A DNA stretch of 14,504 nucleotides from FEN-727 sp036508635 (GTDB lineage: Bacteria; Actinomycetota; Geothermincolia; Fen-727; Anoxymicrobiaceae), in NCBI GenBank assembly GCA_036508635.1, contig DATCGY010000025.1, positions 1 to 14,504 of the forward strand, written 5' to 3'. Every line of letters begins with the position of its first letter. The stretch's first letter is position 1. Below are positions 7,772-13,933 of this stretch, one piece after another. Made by a program: the position numbers and the translations under genes. The notes under the pieces are model-generated. The model ran no database searches. It saw only the letters and a program-made list of their open reading frames with translations, and was not told the DNA's origin.

Positions 7772-10690
7772 TTGGCTAAAGACATGTTCCTGCGGTGCGA
7801 TGCCGCGATAAAAGAAAAATACCTGTCGTTCCCCGGGCTCGAGCGCGAGTTCCAGCAGGCGCTTTCCGGCGAGGCCGAATACGTGGTCCTCGACCTCGAG
7901 ACGACCGGCTTCGACCCCGTGTTCGACCGGATAATCGAGGTGGCCGCGATACGGGCGCAGGGAAGAGACATCACCTGCCGCCTTGCAACCTTGATAAACC
8001 CGGGGATGCACATTCCATCCCACATAAGGATTCTAACAGGCATAGACGACGATATGGTCGCCGATTCGCCGTCTATCGATGAGTTCTTCGGTCAACTCGA
8101 GGAGTTCATCGGAGATCGTATGGTGGTGGCGTACTCCCGCCTCGAGCAAGAGTATCTCGCGGAGCTGTACCCCGGCCTGGGTCGCGGGCGATTCACAAAC
8201 GAATACCTCGATGTCATGGACCTTGCCGTCATGCTCGTTCCCTCCCTGAGCGGTCACCGGCAGGTTCAACTTGCTTCGGTATGGGACATAGATACCCACA
8301 GCGTCCACCGGGCCACCGACGACACCGAGACCCTGTTCCATGTCTTCAACATACTGCTCAACGGCCTCTACAATATGTCGCTGCCTATGATCAAGGCCGT
8401 CGTCGACCATTCTCCGGCGCATGCGGGAGGGTTCGCGGCGCTCCTGTCCAGGGTCCTCGAGGAGCGCTCCGGAGGCCGGCAGGTCGAAACACTTCGTCTC
8501 GACCGCGCTGTCCGCCGTGACCGGTACTGGGAGGACATCCCACCGCTCGAGGGTCGCGCCACGCCCTCGTCCGTGGACCCGGACGAGGTCAGCGGCGTCT
8601 TCAGCGTAGACGGACCGATCGCAGGCCAGTTCAAAGACTACGAAGAGCGCGACGAGCAGCTCGAGATGGCCGAGGCTGCCAGACGCGCGCTGCAGGATAG
8701 AGAGATAATGCTCGTCGAGGCGGGTACCGGTACCGGCAAATCACTCGCCTACCTGGTCCCGGGGGTGCTGTGGTCTCGCAATACCGACCTCCCCGTCGTG
8801 GTCTCGACGCGCACGCTCAACCTGCAGGACCAGCTCTTCACAAAAGACCTCCCGACGCTCGAGAAGGCGCTGGGAGAGGGTTTCTTCAGGTACTCGGTCC
8901 TCAAGGGATACGGCAACTACATCTGCCTTCGCAAGCTCCAGGCGCTGGTGAGCGGAAAGAAACGTCTGCGCGACCACCAGCTCGGTGTCTTCGGCATGCT
9001 GCTCAATTGGATCACCGAAAACGAGACTGGGGATGTCTCGCTGCTCAACGTCTCGCACCTCCGCGGCCTGGACGACCTGGTGATGGCCAATCACAGGGAG
9101 TGCCCCGGCAACAGATGCCGGTTCGCCCGGGACGGCTGCTGCTTCTACCGCAAGGCCCTTTACCGCGCAAAGCGCTCTCACGTAGTCGTCGTCAACCATT
9201 CGCTCCTCCTCTCGGGCGTAAACATACCGTTCACGAGCGCGGTCATCGACGAGGCACATACCCTCGAAGACGTGGCCACCGAGCAGTTCACGCTCCTGAC
9301 CGACTACCGCGAGACCCGCCGGTTTCTCGAGTCACTGTACTCGCCGATTGACCGCTCCGGCTTCCTTGTCGACTTTGCCGACGGGCTCAAGGGCCACATC
9401 GAAGGCGATGAATACGACAGGACCGTTTTCGAGATAGGCGAAGCCGAGGAGGCCGGCGAGCTGTGCATGGAGGAGCTCGAGCACCTCTTCGTTGCTTTGT
9501 GCGAATTCGACGACGGAGACGATACCGGCATGACCGACGTCAGGTTCAGCGAAGGCCAGGTGCAGTCGATCGAGTACACGAGGCTCGTGTCGCGAGGCGA
9601 AGCGCTGGCTACTGCCTTCGACAAGCTCTACGTGCGGCTCGCCCGTCTGCTTGCGGCTGTGAACAACTCCGAGGATGCCTCGGACGTCCTCCAGTACCTT
9701 GCCCAGGACCTCGAGGGCAAAGCCGTGCGTGTATCCGAGCTCGAGGCCACGCTCAAGGTCGTCCTGTCCACGGAATCGGACGGTCGGGTCCGGTGGGCGA
9801 CGGTCGGTGGTCAGGAGCGTTTCGAGCACCAGGCGCTGCGCGCGTCTCCGATACACGTGGGCGCGATGCTCAACGAGTCGCTGTACGATGCACTTGAATC
9901 GCTCGTGATGACATCGGCGACGCTGACGGTCAACGGCTCATTCGACTTCTTCAGCTCACGGGTAGGGCTGGATATGGTGACAGACCGGATCGTCGAGATG
10001 ATCGCCCTCGATTCGTCGTTTGATTACAAGCGCCAGATGCAGATACTCGTCCTCCACGACATGCCCGACCCCACATCGGGGAGCTACGCGGGTTACCTCG
10101 CCGACGTGCTGTGCGATGTTATAAAAGCGGCCGGCGGTGGGGCGCTGGTGCTGTTCACAAATCGCCGGCTGATGCGCGATACGTACGAGCAGGTCGTAGA
10201 CGAGCTGCGACGGGAGGGGCTGCCCGTCCTGTGTCAGCTTCCCGGATACTCACGCCGGCGCCTGGCCGAGGAATTCGTAGAGGACCCCGCAGCCAGCCTC
10301 TTCGGCACTTCGAGCTTCTGGGAGGGCGTCGACGCGCGCGGCGCGACACTGCGCCTGGTTGTGGTCACGCGCATACCGTTCGAGAGCCCGGGCAGGCCGG
10401 TATTCGAGGCGCGTAGCGAAAGGGTGCGCCTGGAGGGCGGCTCCGATTTTATGAACCTCAGCCTGCCGCTGGCTGCGCTCAGGCTGAAGCAGGGCGTGGG
10501 CCGCTTGATACGCACGCGGCGGGACAGGGGGCAGGTGCTTCTGCTGGACAGCCGAATCAACTCCAAGCGGTACGGCCAGGTGCTCTTGAGGTCTTTGCCC
10601 GAAGGCCGCAGGAGGAACGTGTCGATCGACGAGGTGTCGAGGGCGATATCAGACTTCCACGGAAATCCTAATCGAGGATCTCAACCTTGA
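7772..10690 (+). CDS. dinG: DnaQ-like exonuclease / DinG-type iron-sulfur helicase fusion
   Basis: 972 residues. N-terminal DEDDh exonuclease domain (about 35-195): motif I VVLDLETTG with Asp41 and Glu43, motif III HRATDD with His179 and Asp184. Motif II is altered (VAYSRLEQEYL, Glu125 where Asp is usual). The helicase (about 290-970) has the YEERDEQ Q-motif, Walker A AGTGTGKS (Lys323), DEAH (493-496), TSATL, SFWEGVD and QGVGRLIR (907-913). Four cysteines, Cys385, Cys444, Cys449 and Cys456, sit where XPD/DinG helicases bind a [4Fe-4S] cluster. DinG-type enzymes unwind 5'-3' at R-loops, D-loops and forked DNA in repair. The TTG start is chosen because TGAGG lies four bases before it and the ATG at 7784 is too far from that site. 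The 3' end overlaps the convergent 3D-domain gene by 23 bases. Confidence 0.93.
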   Translation: MAKDMFLRCDAAIKEKYLSFPGLEREFQQALSGEAEYVVLDLETTGFDPVFDRIIEVAAIRAQGRDITCRLATLINPGMHIPSHIRILTGIDDDMVADSPSIDEFFGQLEEFIGDRMVVAYSRLEQEYLAELYPGLGRGRFTNEYLDVMDLAVMLVPSLSGHRQVQLASVWDIDTHSVHRATDDTETLFHVFNILLNGLYNMSLPMIKAVVDHSPAHAGGFAALLSRVLEERSGGRQVETLRLDRAVRRDRYWEDIPPLEGRATPSSVDPDEVSGVFSVDGPIAGQFKDYEERDEQLEMAEAARRALQDREIMLVEAGTGTGKSLAYLVPGVLWSRNTDLPVVVSTRTLNLQDQLFTKDLPTLEKALGEGFFRYSVLKGYGNYICLRKLQALVSGKKRLRDHQLGVFGMLLNWITENETGDVSLLNVSHLRGLDDLVMANHRECPGNRCRFARDGCCFYRKALYRAKRSHVVVVNHSLLLSGVNIPFTSAVIDEAHTLEDVATEQFTLLTDYRETRRFLESLYSPIDRSGFLVDFADGLKGHIEGDEYDRTVFEIGEAEEAGELCMEELEHLFVALCEFDDGDDTGMTDVRFSEGQVQSIEYTRLVSRGEALATAFDKLYVRLARLLAAVNNSEDASDVLQYLAQDLEGKAVRVSELEATLKVVLSTESDGRVRWATVGGQERFEHQALRASPIHVGAMLNESLYDALESLVMTSATLTVNGSFDFFSSRVGLDMVTDRIVEMIALDSSFDYKRQMQILVLHDMPDPTSGSYAGYLADVLCDVIKAAGGGALVLFTNRRLMRDTYEQVVDELRREGLPVLCQLPGYSRRRLAEEFVEDPAASLFGTSSFWEGVDARGATLRLVVVTRIPFESPGRPVFEARSERVRLEGGSDFMNLSLPLAALRLKQGVGRLIRTRRDRGQVLLLDSRINSKRYGQVLLRSLPEGRRRNVSIDEVSRAISDFHGNPNRGSQP

Positions 10691-11621
10691 CGGTGCGCTT
10701 GCCGTAGGCGTTGCACTCGGCCAGGGTGTCGAAGCAGAGGTCGATCCTGTTTCCTTTGATAGCGGAGCCTGTATCTCCGGCGATGGCGTTTCCATACCCC
10801 TCGACGTAGACCCTGGTGCCGAGCGGGATGACCCGGGGATCGACGGCGACGACTCCATGCTGCGCCCGGAGGCCGGTCGCGGTGCTATCGGTGAGACCCG
10901 GTTCCTGCGGCGAGTAACCGGTGGCGACCATGACGAGGACGCGTCCGGTGCGGTTGCCGGTCACGACCGTCGGGTTCATCTGGACCATCTTGGTCTCGAC
11001 CCTCGTCGACTGTGCCTGGACCGCGGCGGCCTTAGCACCTGCCTGAGCCAGCAGTTGCTCTTTCTCGGCCTTACTCTTGACGAGCCTGTCCTTGCGCGTG
11101 CGGAGCTCTGAGGCGAGGCTGCTGACCTCGGCTGCCTTCTTATTGAGCTCGGAAGCGGACGCCTCGAGCGAGCCGGCCTCATTCTTGACTGTTACGACCA
11201 GCTCGGAATCCTGCTTGTGGACCTTTTCGACGTACTCGTTTCGCTGGATGAATTCGGAGACGCCGTCGGAGGTAAGCAACATCGTGAGGGTGCTGCTCTT
11301 GCCGTTCACATACATGCTCCTCACCCGCTGGGCGAGCGCCTTGCGCTTGGCAGCGAGGCGCTTGCGCTTGGCGGCAATCTCATCGTTGAGGCTGCTTATC
11401 CTTGCGCGCAGGGACGATGATTTCCCCTCGAGAGTCGCCAGCTTGCTATTGAGCGCCTTGACCTCACTGTCGAGTGATACGATTTCGCGGACAAGCGTGT
11501 CCTGGTCGCTGGACTTGGCCTGGGGCGAGTTCTGTGCGACGGCCCGCTGCCCCGGTGCCATGGGTCCGAGTACCATCACGAGAGGCAAGATAAGGGCAAT
11601 GAGAGCGAAAATGCCCCTCAC
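10668..11621 (-). CDS. Secreted coiled-coil protein with C-terminal 3D domain (cell-wall remodelling)
   Basis: 317 residues from the GTG at 11621. Order: a signal peptide (about 1-29, a hydrophobic stretch then AVA before Gln30, a likely cleavage point); a long coiled coil (about 40-210, rich in Lys/Glu/Ala/Leu) with a RSMYVNGKSSTLTMLLTS segment like the hinge of PcsB/CwlO-type wall hydrolase regulators; and a 3D domain (about 228-317) with GYSP, TATGL, AVDPRVIPLGTRVYVEGYG and AGDTG. The three aspartates that name the domain are Asp261, Asp283 and Asp294. 3D domains resemble the MltA catalytic core and occur with resuscitation-factor-like wall enzymes, so a peptidoglycan-cleaving role outside the membrane is likely. 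The frame stays open to a GTG at 11702, but those 27 codons include AGA, TTA and AAT clusters unlike the rest and cover a hairpin, so I treat them as leader. There is a strong promoter at 11720-11748. Confidence 0.88.
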   Translation of the reverse strand: MRGIFALIALILPLVMVLGPMAPGQRAVAQNSPQAKSSDQDTLVREIVSLDSEVKALNSKLATLEGKSSSLRARISSLNDEIAAKRKRLAAKRKALAQRVRSMYVNGKSSTLTMLLTSDGVSEFIQRNEYVEKVHKQDSELVVTVKNEAGSLEASASELNKKAAEVSSLASELRTRKDRLVKSKAEKEQLLAQAGAKAAAVQAQSTRVETKMVQMNPTVVTGNRTGRVLVMVATGYSPQEPGLTDSTATGLRAQHGVVAVDPRVIPLGTRVYVEGYGNAIAGDTGSAIKGNRIDLCFDTLAECNAYGKRTVKVEILD

Positions 11622-11629
11622 GACAAGAA

Positions 11630-11649
11630 ACCCGCCGTTTGCCGGCGGG
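11630..11649 (-). terminator. Terminator-like hairpin in the leader of the 3D-domain gene (possible attenuator)
   Basis: On the minus strand CCCGCCG (11649-11643), loop GCAAA, and CGGCGGG (11637-11631) form a perfect 7-bp GC stem followed by TTTCTTGT. It lies between the promoter and the GTG at 11621 and could stop transcription early or hide the start. An alternative stem TTTGCC (11658-11653) with GGCAAA (11643-11638) excludes it. On the plus strand the same stem has no T-run after it, so the orientation fits the minus-strand transcript. Confidence 0.55.
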
Positions 11650-11719
11650 GTTGGCAAATTCTGATAAGTTCTAAAGCCGGTTCTTCTTCCCAATAATCTC
11701 ACCCTCTTCGGGTCCGGCT

Positions 11720-11748
11720 ATTATAGGGCATCCGTCGGGATGAATCAA
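11720..11748 (-). promoter_or_regulatory. Sigma70/SigA-type promoter of the 3D-domain gene
   Basis: On the minus strand, -35 TTGATT (11748-11743), a 17-base spacer, and a perfect -10 TATAAT (11725-11720). Transcription should start near 11713, giving a leader of about 90 bases before the GTG at 11621. Confidence 0.8.
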
Positions 11749-11770
11749 GCGCAGGCCGCTCCAGCAAAGG

Positions 11771-11780
11771 ATTCGCGAAT
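11771..11780. promoter_or_regulatory. Palindrome ATTCGCGAAT, candidate operator
   Basis: A perfect 10-base palindrome, 22 bases upstream of the -35 of the minus-strand promoter and adjoining the -35-like TTACAA of a weak plus-strand promoter. It could bind a dimeric regulator. No second copy was noticed in the window. Confidence 0.3.
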
Positions 11781-11808
11781 TACAACCCCCTATATTTCCC
11801 GGTATAAA
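11780..11808 (+). promoter_or_regulatory. Weak plus-strand promoter-like pair
   Basis: TTACAA (11780-11785), a 17-base spacer and TATAAA (11803-11808) on the plus strand, pointing at the HEAT gene about 170 bases away. The -10 is good but the -35 is poor. It would give a long leader or a small untranslated transcript. Confidence 0.3.
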
Positions 11809-11939
11809 GCCATTGTTTAGTAATACAAGCTTATCTTATGCCTTGATAGAGGGAATTATTTACCGTCTCGTCCAGAAGAAGCAGTTCAAGTAATCGCCTG
11901 TAGACCCGAGGCCCGGGCCCGTTGCGCGGCCCCTCGACG

Positions 11940-11945
11940 TATAAT
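11940..11945 (+). promoter_or_regulatory. -10 element of the HEAT-repeat gene
   Basis: A perfect TATAAT 35 bases before the ATG at 11981. No -35 is recognisable at the right spacing in the GC-rich block upstream, so it may need an activator or another promoter. Confidence 0.5.
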
Positions 11946-11970
11946 TAGCGTTGAATCTGAAGGGCGATGT

Positions 11971-11974
11971 GGAG
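11971..11974 (+). promoter_or_regulatory. Ribosome binding site fixing the HEAT gene start
   Basis: GGAG six bases before the ATG at 11981. The in-frame TTG at 11951 lies only five bases after the -10 element and is probably at or before the transcription start. Confidence 0.55.
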
Positions 11975-11980
11975 ATCAAA

Positions 11981-12676
11981 ATGGGAACGGACGAACCTGG
12001 CGGCAGGAGGCTCTCGGGCGACCTCGAGGACGCCGCAAGGCGGGGTGATACGCAGTACCTGCTCGATGCGCTTGACGATCCGTCGTTCGAGATCAGGATC
12101 GCCGCGGCGGCCGGGCTCGGCGAGCTCGGCGGCAACAAGGCGGCGTTGGCACTGACGTCAGTGGCGAAAGACCGCTGGGGACAGCGGCCCGAGGTCAGGA
12201 TCGCGGCCCTCCGCTCTCTCGGGCGCATCCGCGCTCCGGGCCGGTACGCTTCGACACTCGAGGCGTTCATAAACAGGGATAACAGGAAGGTCGTAAACGC
12301 CGCCCGCAAGATGCTCCAGAAGGTCGACCCCGAGGGGTACCCCGCGCGGCTTGCCGCGAGCGGCTCCGTTGACCACGGGGCGATGCGCATCTACGGGATC
12401 AGCCGCGAGCACACCGCGCTTCCGCTCATCCGGGAGTACCTGGAGACCAGGGTCGAAGCCGGAGATCTCAAGGGCAGCAGCAACTGGGGGAAGGTCTACG
12501 CGGCCGTCCGCGCTCTCGGCAACATCGGAGGGCCGGAGTCCGCGGCCGTCCTCGAAGAGCTGATGGGAGCGCTCGACCCCGAGCAGTCGCGCGAGGTGGG
12601 AACGCTCGCAAAGGGCCGGATGGACAAGATAAGGGATGCGTCTCGCGTGTCTCTGGAGCAGATCAAGAAGGGATAG
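11981..12676 (+). CDS. HEAT-repeat (PBS-lyase-like) protein
   Basis: 231 residues, no signal peptide or membrane segment, so probably cytoplasmic. Alpha-helical HEAT-like repeats are visible: about 24-50 (DALDDPSFEIRIAAAAGLGELG), 53-84 (PEVRIAALRSLGRI), 88-115 (INRDNRKVVNAARKML) and 172-195 (YAAVRALGNIGGPESAAVLEEL). A stretch at about 117-168 does not fit the repeat well. Such proteins are scaffolds for protein or nucleic-acid partners or, in some subfamilies, parts of modification or repair systems; nothing here identifies a partner. ATG 11981 is preferred over the upstream TTG at 11951 because of a Shine-Dalgarno and the nearby TATAAT. It is followed after 41 bases by the promoter of the L,D-transpeptidase gene. 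No specific function can be assigned. Confidence 0.85.
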   Translation: MGTDEPGGRRLSGDLEDAARRGDTQYLLDALDDPSFEIRIAAAAGLGELGGNKAALALTSVAKDRWGQRPEVRIAALRSLGRIRAPGRYASTLEAFINRDNRKVVNAARKMLQKVDPEGYPARLAASGSVDHGAMRIYGISREHTALPLIREYLETRVEAGDLKGSSNWGKVYAAVRALGNIGGPESAAVLEELMGALDPEQSREVGTLAKGRMDKIRDASRVSLEQIKKG

Positions 12677-12717
12677 CGCCGCTTTCCGGATCACAATTCG
12701 ACGATTGATGATTCGCA

Positions 12718-12746
12718 TTGTTGCGTGAGCCGACCAAGCATATAAT
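12718..12746 (+). promoter_or_regulatory. Sigma70/SigA-type promoter of the L,D-transpeptidase gene
   Basis: -35 TTGTTG (12718-12723), a 17-base spacer and a perfect -10 TATAAT (12741-12746). The predicted transcription start, near 12753, is about 28 bases before the TTG start codon. Confidence 0.7.
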
Positions 12747-12770
12747 ACGTTGAAATATTAGGAGGGGTCT

Positions 12771-12775
12771 GGAGG
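12771..12775 (+). promoter_or_regulatory. Ribosome binding site fixing the TTG start of the L,D-transpeptidase
   Basis: GGAGG lies five bases before the TTG at 12781. A second purine-rich GGAGGGG sits ten bases further upstream (12761-12767). The paired sites suggest efficient initiation despite the TTG. Confidence 0.7.
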
Positions 12776-12780
12776 TTTTA

Positions 12781-13911
12781 TTGAAGGCGGTTGGCGTACA
12801 GGCACGTTCTTTCGGCTGGCTGGGCGACAAGAAGCTCTCGCGGGTGATGCTTATCCTCGGGGGCTCGCTTCTTTTGGCGATATTCCTGGCCCTCACCGGC
12901 TACCTCTTCGTCCAGGACCTCTTTGCCTTTGGGTCTTTCCCCGCCAGCGTAAAGATAGTGGGGGTTAGCGTCGCCGGGCTCAACAAGGCCGAAGCGATCG
13001 AGAAATGCCGCACGGAGCTTGCCGATGTCGCGACCCGCCCCCTGACCCTCAAGGTCGACAACGAGAAGTACCAGGTCTCGGCCCAGGAGATCGGCATGAT
13101 GCTCGATTACAAGGGCATGGTCGAGAGCGCATACAAAGAGGCCTGGAGCGTGAACGTATTCGAGCGGATGGTACGCCGGTTCGCGAACAGGCCCAAAGAG
13201 ATAAACGTTTCTTTGCTGGGATCCGTGGATAATGAAAAGGTCCACGGTTGGGTCTCGACGGTGATCAACCAGATAAACCGTTACCCGCATGACGCCTATG
13301 TCGACGTCACCAGCGGCAAACCCGTGATAGTGCCGGCCAGGGAAGGGCGCAATACCGACATCAAAGGGCTGCTCGCCGACACCGACGCCGCGTTGATGAG
13401 CCCGGAGCGCGCTGTGAACGTCAAGGTAGGACGCGTCGCGGCGGGCATGCCTGACTCGGTGCTTGGAAAGCTCATCATAATAAACCTCAGCGAGCACAAG
13501 CTCTCGCTCTACAACAGGGACCAGGTGCTGGCCGAGTTCTCCGTCGCCTGCGGTTCCTCCACGTATCCAACTCCGATCGGGATGTGGAAGATCGTTGAAA
13601 AGCAGAAGAACCCGACCTGGCACAACCCGGGTTCGGCCTGGGCGAAGTCCATGCCTGATTCCATTCCCCCCGGGTCGGGCAACCCGCTCGGTACTCGTGC
13701 CATGCCACTGAACGCTTCGGGCGTCCTGATACACGGCACCCCATCACCGTGGTCGATCGGACAATCCGTGTCTCATGGCTGCGTGAGGATGTACATGGCG
13801 GACGTGGAGAAGCTCTTCGACATGGTGGACGTTGGCACGCCTGTGTACGTGATCAGGGCCTCGGGTGACCCTGGGTTTGACGTGACCAAGAAGCCGTTCT
13901 GGCAGAAGTAG
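12781..13911 (+). CDS. Membrane-anchored L,D-transpeptidase (YkuD domain) with PG-binding N-terminus
   Basis: 376 residues from a TTG start. A short cytoplasmic tail, one membrane anchor (about 22-45), then two VanW/PG-binding-4-like modules (about 57-220, including GVSVAGLNKAEAIEKC and VPAREGRNTDIKGLL), and a C-terminal YkuD domain (about 230-360). The catalytic signature is complete: His318 in LIHGTPSPW and SHGCVRM with His332, Gly333, nucleophile Cys334 and Arg336. The enzyme forms 3-3 peptidoglycan cross-links or attaches partners to meso-diaminopimelate on the outer face of the membrane, by a route that beta-lactams other than carbapenems largely spare. The TTG is supported by GGAGG and by a promoter ending 34 bases upstream. 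It is transcribed as its own unit, and the next gene is convergent. Substrate choice (cross-linking or anchoring) cannot be read from sequence. Confidence 0.95.
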   Translation: MKAVGVQARSFGWLGDKKLSRVMLILGGSLLLAIFLALTGYLFVQDLFAFGSFPASVKIVGVSVAGLNKAEAIEKCRTELADVATRPLTLKVDNEKYQVSAQEIGMMLDYKGMVESAYKEAWSVNVFERMVRRFANRPKEINVSLLGSVDNEKVHGWVSTVINQINRYPHDAYVDVTSGKPVIVPAREGRNTDIKGLLADTDAALMSPERAVNVKVGRVAAGMPDSVLGKLIIINLSEHKLSLYNRDQVLAEFSVACGSSTYPTPIGMWKIVEKQKNPTWHNPGSAWAKSMPDSIPPGSGNPLGTRAMPLNASGVLIHGTPSPWSIGQSVSHGCVRMYMADVEKLFDMVDVGTPVYVIRASGDPGFDVTKKPFWQK

Positions 13912-13933
13912 GGGCGGCAGTTGCCCCGTCGTA
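13911..13933. terminator. Small hairpin between convergent genes, possible bidirectional terminator
   Basis: GGGGC (13911-13915) pairs with GCCCC (13923-13927) around a 7-base loop, overlapping the last base of the transpeptidase stop, followed by GTCGTATTATT. The stem is only 5 bp. It fills the 22-base gap between two convergent stops, so it could serve either strand. Confidence 0.45.

Larger units (their letters stand above)
11622..11980. other. Divergent AT-rich intergenic/leader region between the 3D-domain and HEAT genes
   Basis: 359 bases with no convincing gene. It holds the leader and promoter of the minus-strand 3D-domain gene, a -10-like TATAAT (11940-11945) before the HEAT gene, a weaker plus-strand promoter-like pair at 11780-11808, and the 10-base palindrome ATTCGCGAAT at 11771-11780. 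Positions 11761-11880 are clearly more AT-rich than the flanking genes. A GC-rich block at 11906-11936 precedes the plus-strand -10. No known riboswitch class was recognised. Confidence 0.7.

Noticed and set aside
11077..11664. 195-codon plus-strand frame rich in Ser and Leu
   Set aside because: It is the complement of the Lys/Glu/Ala coiled coil of the 3D-domain gene, which explains its composition. There is no ribosome binding site or domain.
11622..11702. 27-codon N-terminal extension of the 3D-domain protein from GTG 11702
   Set aside because: The extension would start about 11 bases after the predicted transcription start with a purine run directly abutting the codon, uses rare codons, and covers the terminator-like hairpin. 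Treated as untranslated leader, though not fully excluded.
11898..11936. GC-rich block before the HEAT gene as a terminator or a -35 region
   Set aside because: No continuous stem longer than about 5 bp could be formed and no hexamer resembles a -35 at the right distance.
12691..12709. Imperfect inverted repeat around TCACAATTCG upstream of the transpeptidase promoter
   Set aside because: Only four contiguous complementary bases on each side. Likely chance.
12778..13734. 318-codon open frame on the minus strand
   Set aside because: It is antisense to the L,D-transpeptidase, whose catalytic motif and promoter are clear. The composition (Arg/His/Val-rich) is typical of a shadow frame.
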